IMG/VR virus record: IMGVR_UViG_3300010368_000086
Coordinates: 1 to 26,848 of that record
Source: a virus
Reading direction: 5' to 3' (one strand)
Length of the DNA stretch: 26,848 bases
In this document: in pieces, positions 13,328 to 20,647 of the stretch
Numbering within the stretch: the stretch's first letter is position 1
How the letters are laid out: each line of letters opens with the position of its first letter
Notes under the pieces: generated by a model
What the model saw: the letters and a program-made list of their open reading frames with translations, nothing else
The model's database searches: none
Told to the model about the DNA's origin: nothing
Position numbers and translations under genes: made by a program

Positions 13328-13680
13328 ACTACTTCTCTGATGATGAGCTACGATGCCAGTGTGGTTGCGGTAAGCTAGTCTTCGACCCAACCGTACGTAA
13401 TGCCCTTAATGCTATACGTAAAGAATACGGTAAGCCGATGGTTGTAAGCAGTGGGTATCGTTGCCCAGATCACCCTATCGAGGCTAAGAAGTCTAAGCCC
13501 GGTGAGCATACCACTGGTACGTGTGTAGATATTGCTTGTCATGGGTTTGATGCAGCGGCACTAACTAAGCTGGCACTAGAGAACGGAGCCACTAGAGTAG
13601 GTTGGAACCAAAAGGGCGCGTCTAGGTTCATACATCTTGGCTGGTCTAAAGAATATCCTAGGGGCACTTGGACATATTAA
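13324..13680 (+). CDS. Endolysin, M15 D-Ala-D-Ala carboxypeptidase-type
   Basis: 118 residues, a single-domain peptidase of the M15_3 type that cleaves peptide cross-links in peptidoglycan. Zinc ligands are visible in the expected order: His62 and Asp69 (GEHTTGTCVDIAC) and His104 (RFIHLGW); the conserved S-S-G-Y-R-C block is at 42-47. The N-terminus carries CxCGCG (11-16), which with Cys47, Cys67 and Cys72 gives an unusually Cys-rich enzyme. No signal peptide is present, so export depends on the holin encoded just upstream. The length is typical for this family. A virion-tail lysin is an alternative, since tail genes lie on both sides. Confidence 0.88.
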   Translation: MNYFSDDELRCQCGCGKLVFDPTVRNALNAIRKEYGKPMVVSSGYRCPDHPIEAKKSKPGEHTTGTCVDIACHGFDAAALTKLALENGATRVGWNQKGASRFIHLGWSKEYPRGTWTY

Positions 13681-13689
13681 GAGGTATGA

Positions 13690-16344
13690 ATGGCGGCAAT
13701 AAAGATAAACAAGTTTCTAGGGATAGCTCCGAAGATATCGGGTGAGTTACTACCTAATACTGCCGCGCAGATAGCCAAAAACTGCAAGCTATATTCAGGC
13801 GATTTGATACCCTACACGACTCCGCTAATAGTAGACAACAGCGGTGTAACTGGTACAACCAGAACTATATACGCCATGCGAGCTCCTAATACAGGGGACA
13901 TAGTGTGGCTAGCTTGGGATACTGATGTAGATATAGTATCGACTGCCGCAGGCACATCCGAAGAACAACGTATCTACTATACAGGCGACGGTGTACCTAA
14001 GGTAACTAACTATGCACTAGCTACAGATGGTGCAAAACCCTATCCGGTAAACTACTATAGCCTTGGGCTACCCTTACCTGATATAAAACTAGACACATAC
14101 CCAGTATCTACAGCCAACGTAGATAGCGTTAGCTACGCCAGAGACGCTGGTAATACTGCCACCATTGTAACGGCAGACCCACACGGATTTGTAAGTGGGA
14201 ACGTAGTCACTATTAGTGGGTTTGAAGCGTTTTCTGGTACGTATACGCAGTCGGGTTTTGCGGTTACTGTAGATACTGACGATGCTCATTCGTTCCAAGT
14301 TGGCGACCAAACCTTCGTAGAGTTTACATCGGGTGTTGCTATCAACGAAGTCCTTACTGTGACTATAGTTCATAACCCCAACAAGTTTACGGCTACGGGG
14401 TCTAACTCTGTTACTGCGTCTGGTAGTTGTATCTCAGTACGAGAGGGGTTTAACACAGTCAACTCAGAAATATCTGTAATCGACAACACCACGTTTACAT
14501 ACTATAGCCCCGGTATTCAAGTAGATACAACACTTGACGACACAGCAACTATCGCATTAGCAGGTAATACCCAAGCCCGGTCGTATGTCTTTACATGGAT
14601 AACTCCGTGGGATGAAGAGTCTATTGGTTCTGATCCTAGCGAAGAGATATTTATTAAGGAAGGTCAGATCGTTGGGGTACCTAATGTACCGAGTAACTAC
14701 GCTGGCGGTGGCAACTATAACATCCGTGGCGTGCGGCTCTATAGGACTATCCCCAGTGGATTAGGTACGGAGTACTATAAGCTAAACGACCTGTGGTTCC
14801 CCTCTACTGCGGCTACTATTTCTAGGGTATCGAATATAGTTACTGTCACCACCGCAGAGACACACAACTTTAACATCAATGATAAGTTCAGAGTTCGCAG
14901 CACAGTCGCCACGTTACAGATACTAGGCGGCACAGTTGTTACTGATGTCATAGATGACTATACATTTAAGTACACGCAAGTAGGTGCAGACTACTCAGGT
15001 GCAGTTGGCACTACCGTATACTATCACGATGTATCTGAGTCCGATGATGACCAAGCCCAGTATTTTGGTGATACTCAGGTAAACGGTATAACCCCCATAT
15101 CCACGTATGTGCAGTCAGGTACAGCCATAACAGTTACAACTACGTTCGATCATGGGTATAGCGTGGGTGATAGGGTGATACTCAACTTTATTACTGGTGT
15201 AGCTACTGATGATCTATACCAAATATATGATGTCCCTAGCAGCACTCAGTTTCGTGTTGACGCCAGTGCATCTTTCTCGACAAGTGGAGATGTATTTGTA
15301 GATAACTCGTCGTTTATAGACACGTTCAATCCCCTAGGTCTTACGGACATACTAATCACTGATGACTTTGATCCACCGCCGTCTAACTTGCAGGGCATTA
15401 TAGCTATACAAGACAACATTCTGGCGGGGTTTGTGGGTAACGAACTGTACTTCTCAGAACCTGCATACCCGCACGCTTGGCCTTTTAAGTATAAGATAAC
15501 GCTTGAGTATGAAATCGTTGCGCTGTCTGCTGTAGCTGGCTATTTGTTTGTCATGACCAAAGGATACCCATACCAGTTCTCCGGTGGTAATCCAGCGACT
15601 ATGGCGTTTGCTAGGATCGACACACTATATCCATGCCTATCTAAACGCAGCGTAGTAAACATGGGGTATGGTGCGCTATACGCAACACATGGCGGGCTCG
15701 CATTGTACTCTCCTATAAGTGGCGGTATGTTAATTACCAAACCGCTAGAAGACTGGGACACATGGAAAGTTTCGCTTGACCCAACCACGCTTAACGCACA
15801 GTTTTTTGACGACAAATACTTTGGTGTGCATAGCACAGGCGTAATTATATATGAGCGCGACGACCAAATTGGTGGAGTACTTACTACTTCTGACTACACT
15901 GCCAATGCGTTATACTATGACCCACAGTCGGGGAGATTGTTTTTTACCCAAGACGATGAGCCTGACATATATGAATGGAATAATCTCCAACAGGGCAATG
16001 ACATACTTGAGTGGAAGTCCAAGATCCTAGAGACCTCTGACTTCATAAACATAGGCGCAGCTAGGGTCATAGCTGACTACCCACCCGGTGGCCCTACTAC
16101 AATATGGGAAGACACTGGGGATGTCTGGAATGAAGAACAACAACTATGGAACGCTACTGACGGAATAACATTTAAATTCTGGGCTGATGGAGTTCTTGTT
16201 TCTACGCAAGCAGTAACTTCAAACAACATATTCAGACTGCCCACTGGCTATAGAGCTGACAAATTTGAGCTGTCTGTTACATCCGGCCTACGCATACGGG
16301 CTATACATATAGGTGAAACTCCCCTTGGGTTGAAGGATGTCTAA
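13690..16344 (+). CDS. Large tail protein, nozzle-like, with repeated beta modules
   Basis: 884 residues, almost entirely beta-rich. Residues about 148-225, 378-440 and 475-530 contain recurring units beginning H-[GSN]-[FY]-x-[VI]-[GN]-[DN] (DPHGFVSGN, DAHSFQVGD, ETHNFNIND, FDHGYSVGD) and followed by short strands, as in small Ig-like or OB-like virion modules. The C-terminal half (IIAIQDNILAGFVGNELYFS, then GYLFVMTKGYPYQFSGG and GALYATHGGLALYSP) looks like beta-propeller blades. Size, fold impression and position after connector genes suggest the tail nozzle or hub (T7 gp12-like role), which is inference. The ATG at 13690 follows AGAGG. The stop overlaps the next start as TAATG. Confidence 0.65.
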   Translation: MAAIKINKFLGIAPKISGELLPNTAAQIAKNCKLYSGDLIPYTTPLIVDNSGVTGTTRTIYAMRAPNTGDIVWLAWDTDVDIVSTAAGTSEEQRIYYTGDGVPKVTNYALATDGAKPYPVNYYSLGLPLPDIKLDTYPVSTANVDSVSYARDAGNTATIVTADPHGFVSGNVVTISGFEAFSGTYTQSGFAVTVDTDDAHSFQVGDQTFVEFTSGVAINEVLTVTIVHNPNKFTATGSNSVTASGSCISVREGFNTVNSEISVIDNTTFTYYSPGIQVDTTLDDTATIALAGNTQARSYVFTWITPWDEESIGSDPSEEIFIKEGQIVGVPNVPSNYAGGGNYNIRGVRLYRTIPSGLGTEYYKLNDLWFPSTAATISRVSNIVTVTTAETHNFNINDKFRVRSTVATLQILGGTVVTDVIDDYTFKYTQVGADYSGAVGTTVYYHDVSESDDDQAQYFGDTQVNGITPISTYVQSGTAITVTTTFDHGYSVGDRVILNFITGVATDDLYQIYDVPSSTQFRVDASASFSTSGDVFVDNSSFIDTFNPLGLTDILITDDFDPPPSNLQGIIAIQDNILAGFVGNELYFSEPAYPHAWPFKYKITLEYEIVALSAVAGYLFVMTKGYPYQFSGGNPATMAFARIDTLYPCLSKRSVVNMGYGALYATHGGLALYSPISGGMLITKPLEDWDTWKVSLDPTTLNAQFFDDKYFGVHSTGVIIYERDDQIGGVLTTSDYTANALYYDPQSGRLFFTQDDEPDIYEWNNLQQGNDILEWKSKILETSDFINIGAARVIADYPPGGPTTIWEDTGDVWNEEQQLWNATDGITFKFWADGVLVSTQAVTSNNIFRLPTGYRADKFELSVTSGLRIRAIHIGETPLGLKDV

Positions 16345-16694
16345 TGGCTAAGCAGTACGTAGCAATACCAGCCGTACCTACCGCAGGACTAGGATCTTGG
16401 GAGGGTAGTGTGCTTAATTCACTCAAAGAAAATGTCGAGCTACTTACTGGGCAACGCCGTGGTGTAAACCTAGATAGTGTTAGCCTAACCAAAGGTGACA
16501 TTAGTGTCGTGCCACTAGAGACTGTCAACATCCAGAGGATCTCAGCCAGCGGGAGAGGGTTCGATATTAGTGGACAACAGGTGCCTAGTCTTGAAGATTA
16601 TGGTAAATTATTAACGGATGTACAATTAGCCATTAACGACATAGCGACACTTCGCAACACTGTAAACTCACTAATTGTGCAATTACGAGGATAA
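16344..16694 (+). CDS. Small hypothetical tail-region protein (116 aa)
   Basis: Unrecognised, 116 residues, coupled to the nozzle-like gene by TAATG. The middle (SWEGSVLNSLKENVELLTGQ, then LTKGDISVV) is followed by a C-terminal helix rich in heptad-like leucines and isoleucines (LLTDVQLAINDIATLRNTVN), which could trimerise. I recall short proteins with a WExxxLxxLKENVELLTG segment from phage tail regions. No enzyme motif or membrane segment is seen. A small tail spike, plug or chaperone-like component is plausible from position and coiled coil. Confidence 0.66.
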   Translation: MAKQYVAIPAVPTAGLGSWEGSVLNSLKENVELLTGQRRGVNLDSVSLTKGDISVVPLETVNIQRISASGRGFDISGQQVPSLEDYGKLLTDVQLAINDIATLRNTVNSLIVQLRG

Positions 16695-16698
16695 ACAC

Positions 16699-17316
16699 AT
16701 GATGGATCCGGTAAACCAAAATAAGTTTTATGGGTACCAAGCAGGTGGTATGGTAACACCACAAGGACCAGCGCCCGCTGGGTTGCAAGCTCAGGGCCAG
16801 CCCCAACAGCCAGTATCTCCGCAGATGATGGAGATGAACATCCAAAAGATTATGAATGAACAACCTCAAGCCGTGGCACAAATACGCAATGTGATTGTTG
16901 AAGAGCTTCAGTCAGGTAATCTTAGCCCACAAGAACTTACCATGATTGTACAGTTAGCTACAGTCGCTGCCCAGAACCCCCAGATGTACCCGCAGTTACG
17001 GCAGTACGCAATACAGCAAGGCTTGGCTACTGACCAAGATCTCCCTCCACAATACGATGAGGGATTGGTGTTTGTTCTCCTTCTCGCTGGGCGTGCGGCA
17101 CAGCAAGTTATTGGATCAGGTGCTGACATGGCTCAAGGTGAAATGCCTGTACAGTCTATGGCTGAAGGTGGCCCGATTGTTGGCCCCGGCACTGACACTA
17201 GCGACAACATACCAATTAGAGTATCCCCCGGCGAGTACGTTATCCCAGCCAATGTGGTACGCATGAAAGGTAAAGAGTTCTTTGATTCGCTGCTTGACAA
17301 GTACAAGGAGCAGTAA
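16699..17316 (+). CDS. Virion-associated protein with GGxIxGPGT C-terminal motif
   Basis: 205 residues from the ATG at 16699, which has ACGAGG (16685-16690) upstream; a longer in-frame start at 16675 lies inside the preceding gene. The N-terminal 40 residues are Gln/Pro/Gly rich and probably disordered; residues about 45-125 are helical. The C-terminus (about 157-200) holds MAEGGPIVGPGTDTSDNIPI followed by GEYVIPANVVRMKGKEFFD. This GPGTxTSDxIP...GEYVIPAxVV motif is one I recall from many phage virion proteins, including ends of tape-measure-type proteins; function unresolved. It precedes the internal-virion genes. The stop overlaps the next ATG. Confidence 0.68.
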   Translation: MMDPVNQNKFYGYQAGGMVTPQGPAPAGLQAQGQPQQPVSPQMMEMNIQKIMNEQPQAVAQIRNVIVEELQSGNLSPQELTMIVQLATVAAQNPQMYPQLRQYAIQQGLATDQDLPPQYDEGLVFVLLLAGRAAQQVIGSGADMAQGEMPVQSMAEGGPIVGPGTDTSDNIPIRVSPGEYVIPANVVRMKGKEFFDSLLDKYKEQ

Positions 17317-17741
17317 TGCCCAAAATCGAAATGCTATCAGCCGAACAAGTAGAAGAGCATTGGGACCAGCTTGGCCCAATCATGGAATCCGGCTGTCAAG
17401 CAAACGAGGTTGCGGTATTAGAGATCAACTCAAAAGATATTTTAGAATTAGCCAAGTCCGGTATGTGTGCGATCTTTGCTATGTGGGAAGACAACGTGAT
17501 TGATTGCGCAGTAGCACTACAGTTCGGCTATGTTATGAACCACAAGTATGCGGAAGTAGTTTCGTTCGGTGGTCGTCGCATGCTGCTAGCTAAGTCTATG
17601 GCGTGGCAACCAATTTTGGACTGGCTACGTGCAAATGAGGTAGAATTCCTAGACGCACAAACTCATCCTAGGTTAGCGGCTATATTAATGAACAAATTTG
17701 GATTCACTGAGTCCAGCGTAAACATACGAATGAGGCTATAA
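17316..17741 (+). CDS. GNAT-fold-like protein (possible gp13-type)
   Basis: 141 residues with the layout of a GNAT acetyltransferase fold: helices at the start, strands around CAIFAMWEDNVIDCAVALQF, and a final helix-strand unit (HPRLAAILMNKFGFTESSVN) like the GNAT C-terminal part. The usual acetyl-CoA loop (R/Q-x-x-G-x-G/A) is not seen; GGRRMLLAKSM near residues 86-96 is the nearest equivalent and is not a match. A degenerate, non-catalytic GNAT-like virion protein fits. T7 gp13, also small and just before the ejection proteins gp14-16, is a positional parallel. It is coupled to both neighbours (TAATG before, 2 bases after). Confidence 0.5.
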   Translation: MPKIEMLSAEQVEEHWDQLGPIMESGCQANEVAVLEINSKDILELAKSGMCAIFAMWEDNVIDCAVALQFGYVMNHKYAEVVSFGGRRMLLAKSMAWQPILDWLRANEVEFLDAQTHPRLAAILMNKFGFTESSVNIRMRL

Positions 17742-17743
17742 CC

Positions 17744-19030
17744 ATGTCAAAGTCTGTTAAAAAAGTTGTTGGGATTGTAGCTGCTATTGCAATCCCCTTT
17801 GCCGCTCCTGCCATTGCAGGCGCTATCGGTTTATCTGGTGCTATCGGAGCTACACTTGGTAGTGCTGTAACTGGCGCTGTGTTGGGTGGGGTATCGGCGA
17901 AGCTGACAGGCGGGGACTGGAGGCGAGGGGCATTATTGGGTGGCATATCCGGAGGTATTGGTGGGTATGCGCAAGGGGCTCAGGCAGGGGCTCAGACAGG
18001 GGTTGCTCAGGCTGGGGCACCAGTAGTGGAAGGGGTGCCGTCATATATAGCTTCCGGCGAAGCTGGGATAGCAGGTTTAACAGAAGCAGGCTCAGCCGCT
18101 GATTATATGGCAAGTATTGGCGCTGGCGACGCTGGAGCTGGGACTTTCCTAAGTGCAACAACACCCGGCCAATCTTTTGTAGGCGCGACCACTGGTGCCG
18201 CTGATGCAGCTACCACTGCTGGGTTGAGTGGGGTTTCTGGGGGCGCACCTGTAGTCGAGGCTGTACCGGCGTATGTTGCTCCTACTGGGGCTGCTGGTAC
18301 TGCTGGTACTGCCGCTGGTACTGTCGCTGGTACCCCCACTACGTTTGCACAAACACTTAGAAATGTTCCATCGGCTGTAGCTGCAAAGTTCCGTGATCCT
18401 GCTGTGTTAGCTGATATGACGTTGCGTGCAGCTGGTATGCTAGCTGGCTCTGCAATTGCTGGGTCTGGGCTGTCTCCTGAAGAAGAAGAGTTACTTGAAG
18501 CGCAGCGACAGGAGTTAGAATATCTACAGACGAACAACCAAGCGTTGTTCCAAGAGCGGCTTAACCAAGCGCGTAATCTAATAGGCGAAGCGAGATACTT
18601 TGACCCCAACTACTTCGGCTTACAGCAAGCGGCAGGAGTGCAGTTGCGTGGTGCTCGGGCTAGAGAAGAAGCTTTGGCTGGTATTGACCCACGTCGCGCA
18701 GGTCTACGAGCGGCTGAAGAACGTCGTGCCAACTTAGCCATTGGTCGTGATGTAGGTACTGCGTACAGCCAAGGCTACCAAACGGGTACCGAGGGGCGCA
18801 CTGGGCTACTAGAGGCGGGCTTGCGACAATTACCGACTGGCGCACCTGCTACCGCACTGGGTGCTTATGGACAGACACTGGCTAATATGTATGGTGGCGC
18901 TGCTAGTAGGCAGGAGCAGTCCCAGAGAGACGTTGGATCGTTGTTTGAATCATTCCGTAGCCCTTACCAGACGGAAGAAGAACGTGGCAAATCTACCACT
19001 GGCGTTGGTCGTCAGGGTCTTTTCGGATAA
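17744..19030 (+). CDS. Internal virion / DNA-ejection protein (gp14-like)
   Basis: 428 residues. Residues 1-75 are hydrophobic Ala/Gly/Ile with GXXXG-like runs (IVAAIAIPFAAPAIAGAIGL), as in proteins that insert into host membranes on ejection. Residues 80-200 are low-complexity Ala/Gly/Thr and contain a duplicated segment, APVVEGVPSYIA at 92-103 and APVVEAVPAYVA at 168-179. From about 245 the protein is helical and charged (PEEEELLEAQRQELEYLQTN). The combination matches podovirus ejection proteins such as T7 gp14 in position and character rather than in recognised sequence. It begins 2 bases after the GNAT-like gene with GAGG upstream. A tail tape-measure-like protein is less likely in this layout. 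Confidence 0.62.
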   Translation: MSKSVKKVVGIVAAIAIPFAAPAIAGAIGLSGAIGATLGSAVTGAVLGGVSAKLTGGDWRRGALLGGISGGIGGYAQGAQAGAQTGVAQAGAPVVEGVPSYIASGEAGIAGLTEAGSAADYMASIGAGDAGAGTFLSATTPGQSFVGATTGAADAATTAGLSGVSGGAPVVEAVPAYVAPTGAAGTAGTAAGTVAGTPTTFAQTLRNVPSAVAAKFRDPAVLADMTLRAAGMLAGSAIAGSGLSPEEEELLEAQRQELEYLQTNNQALFQERLNQARNLIGEARYFDPNYFGLQQAAGVQLRGARAREEALAGIDPRRAGLRAAEERRANLAIGRDVGTAYSQGYQTGTEGRTGLLEAGLRQLPTGAPATALGAYGQTLANMYGGAASRQEQSQRDVGSLFESFRSPYQTEEERGKSTTGVGRQGLFG

Positions 19031-19039
19031 GGTGACAAC

Positions 19040-20638
19040 ATGGCAAACTTTGGGCAATTAGTAGCGGGTGCAGGTCGTGTCAGTCAAGGCATGGAACAAG
19101 CCCGTGGTGTAAGGCAGGCTAACGAGGCCCGTGCGCAACAGCTCCAAGAAGGTAGAATGCGACTGGAAGAACTACGTCGTATGGAAGAAGCGCGTGCGCG
19201 TATGTCACAGTTACCATCTACTGTAGGCGACTTGAGTTTTGACCCTACTGGTGGGTATCAGGCTAGACCAACATATCAAGCACCCGCTGTAGCGCCACAG
19301 GCTACGCCCTCTCCTGCTGGTGTAACTGCTCCTGCTGTAACCATGGGTGTTACAGCTCCAACTGCTGGTGTGAAACCAACTCCACCCACAGCTACGCCTC
19401 CTGTAGCTACGGCTCCTGAGCCTACGACTGCTGCGCCTGCTAAAGGACAGATGACGAGAGAGATGTTTATGGGTCTTTCTCCAGAAGTGCAGCAGCAGTA
19501 TTTGCAACGCGAAGCAGATATCCGTGGGTTTGCTAGCATCCCAGCGTTTTTAGCCGACGTGTTTGTTGGTATGCCAGCGGAGTATGCTGGGCGGGCAGCG
19601 GAATCTTTTGCAGAGTCTAGGCTTGGACGTACACTTGGACTTACTGCTCCGGGGGAAGAGGCTAATTATAGAGGTCTAACCGGTGGTACAGCATCACCTT
19701 TCCAAGAGTCGTTACGCCAAGCAACACCAACTACATTAGATGCGTATATCGCAAGCCTACCTAGTGACGCTGAAGTACAGGGCATACCGTCTGATACTGA
19801 CCAACCAGAGATAGGAGAGCCAGCGCCTGAACAACCAGTCGTAACTGGAGAAGCGCCTCCACCCCCTGTAGCTGTGGGCTTGGATGTTGGCACTAAGAAA
19901 GATCCTATCCAGTCTGTGGCTAAAGGTCGTCCACCTATGTTCGAGGCAGACCCAACACAGTACACTCCATACTTAGAGCAAGGGATGCGTAACCGCGACT
20001 ATTTGCGGCAGGTTGCAAACATATACCGACAGTCTGGCTTCCCTGATAAAGCGTTTGAGATCGAAGCTAAGATCCAAGGGTTAGATACTGACCTGTATAA
20101 AATGGCTACAGATCAAGCTATCAATGAGTTCCGCCGTGGCGGTGATCCAGCCCGTATGGTTGGTTTATTACGTGAGTTTGCCAACGTGCCTGTGGATGTG
20201 CAGTACAGAACCGATGGGCTGTATAATGTATTTGTTAACGACCAGATGCTAGAGCAACCCGTAGATGCGGCGGCACTAACAGACGAACTGCGCACACTGG
20301 TAGATACAACATATAGGGATCAGAAAATTAACGCGCAACTATCTAACCAGAAAGCAATCCTCGATGCCCAGTTAGAAACCGATAAAGAGATCATGAAGCA
20401 GAACGCTCAGATGGTTCGTGAGGCAGCAATAGCTCATATAAATGGCCAGTACAACTTAACTAAAGAGCAAATGAACCAACGTGGATATACTATTACTAAC
20501 CTAAATGATGGTAGAGTAGTCATAACCGCTAAGGATGGCTCGACAGTAGGCGTAGTTGATTTGAACAATAATGTGGTTGAGATTGACGGACAAGAGATTC
20601 CAGTAGCTCCAGAAGTACAACCATTCCAGTTCCAATAA
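19040..20638 (+). CDS. Internal virion protein (gp15-like position)
   Basis: 532 residues. An N-terminal Arg/Glu-rich coiled coil (about 15-60) leads to a Pro/Ala/Thr linker (about 72-135). A helical region of about 140-215 (MTREMFMGLSPEVQQQYLQR, then FLADVFVGMPAEYAGRAAES) follows, then a second acidic, Pro-rich linker near 245-275. The C-terminal half is helical with a beta end (NLNDGRVVITAKDGSTVGVV). No enzyme motif. The order after a gp14-like protein and before a giant gp16-like protein suggests a DNA-ejection or internal core component. The ATG at 19040 follows AAGGTGAC, 9 bases after the previous stop. Confidence 0.6.
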   Translation: MANFGQLVAGAGRVSQGMEQARGVRQANEARAQQLQEGRMRLEELRRMEEARARMSQLPSTVGDLSFDPTGGYQARPTYQAPAVAPQATPSPAGVTAPAVTMGVTAPTAGVKPTPPTATPPVATAPEPTTAAPAKGQMTREMFMGLSPEVQQQYLQREADIRGFASIPAFLADVFVGMPAEYAGRAAESFAESRLGRTLGLTAPGEEANYRGLTGGTASPFQESLRQATPTTLDAYIASLPSDAEVQGIPSDTDQPEIGEPAPEQPVVTGEAPPPPVAVGLDVGTKKDPIQSVAKGRPPMFEADPTQYTPYLEQGMRNRDYLRQVANIYRQSGFPDKAFEIEAKIQGLDTDLYKMATDQAINEFRRGGDPARMVGLLREFANVPVDVQYRTDGLYNVFVNDQMLEQPVDAAALTDELRTLVDTTYRDQKINAQLSNQKAILDAQLETDKEIMKQNAQMVREAAIAHINGQYNLTKEQMNQRGYTITNLNDGRVVITAKDGSTVGVVDLNNNVVEIDGQEIPVAPEVQPFQFQ

Positions 20639-20647
20639 GAGGTAGTC

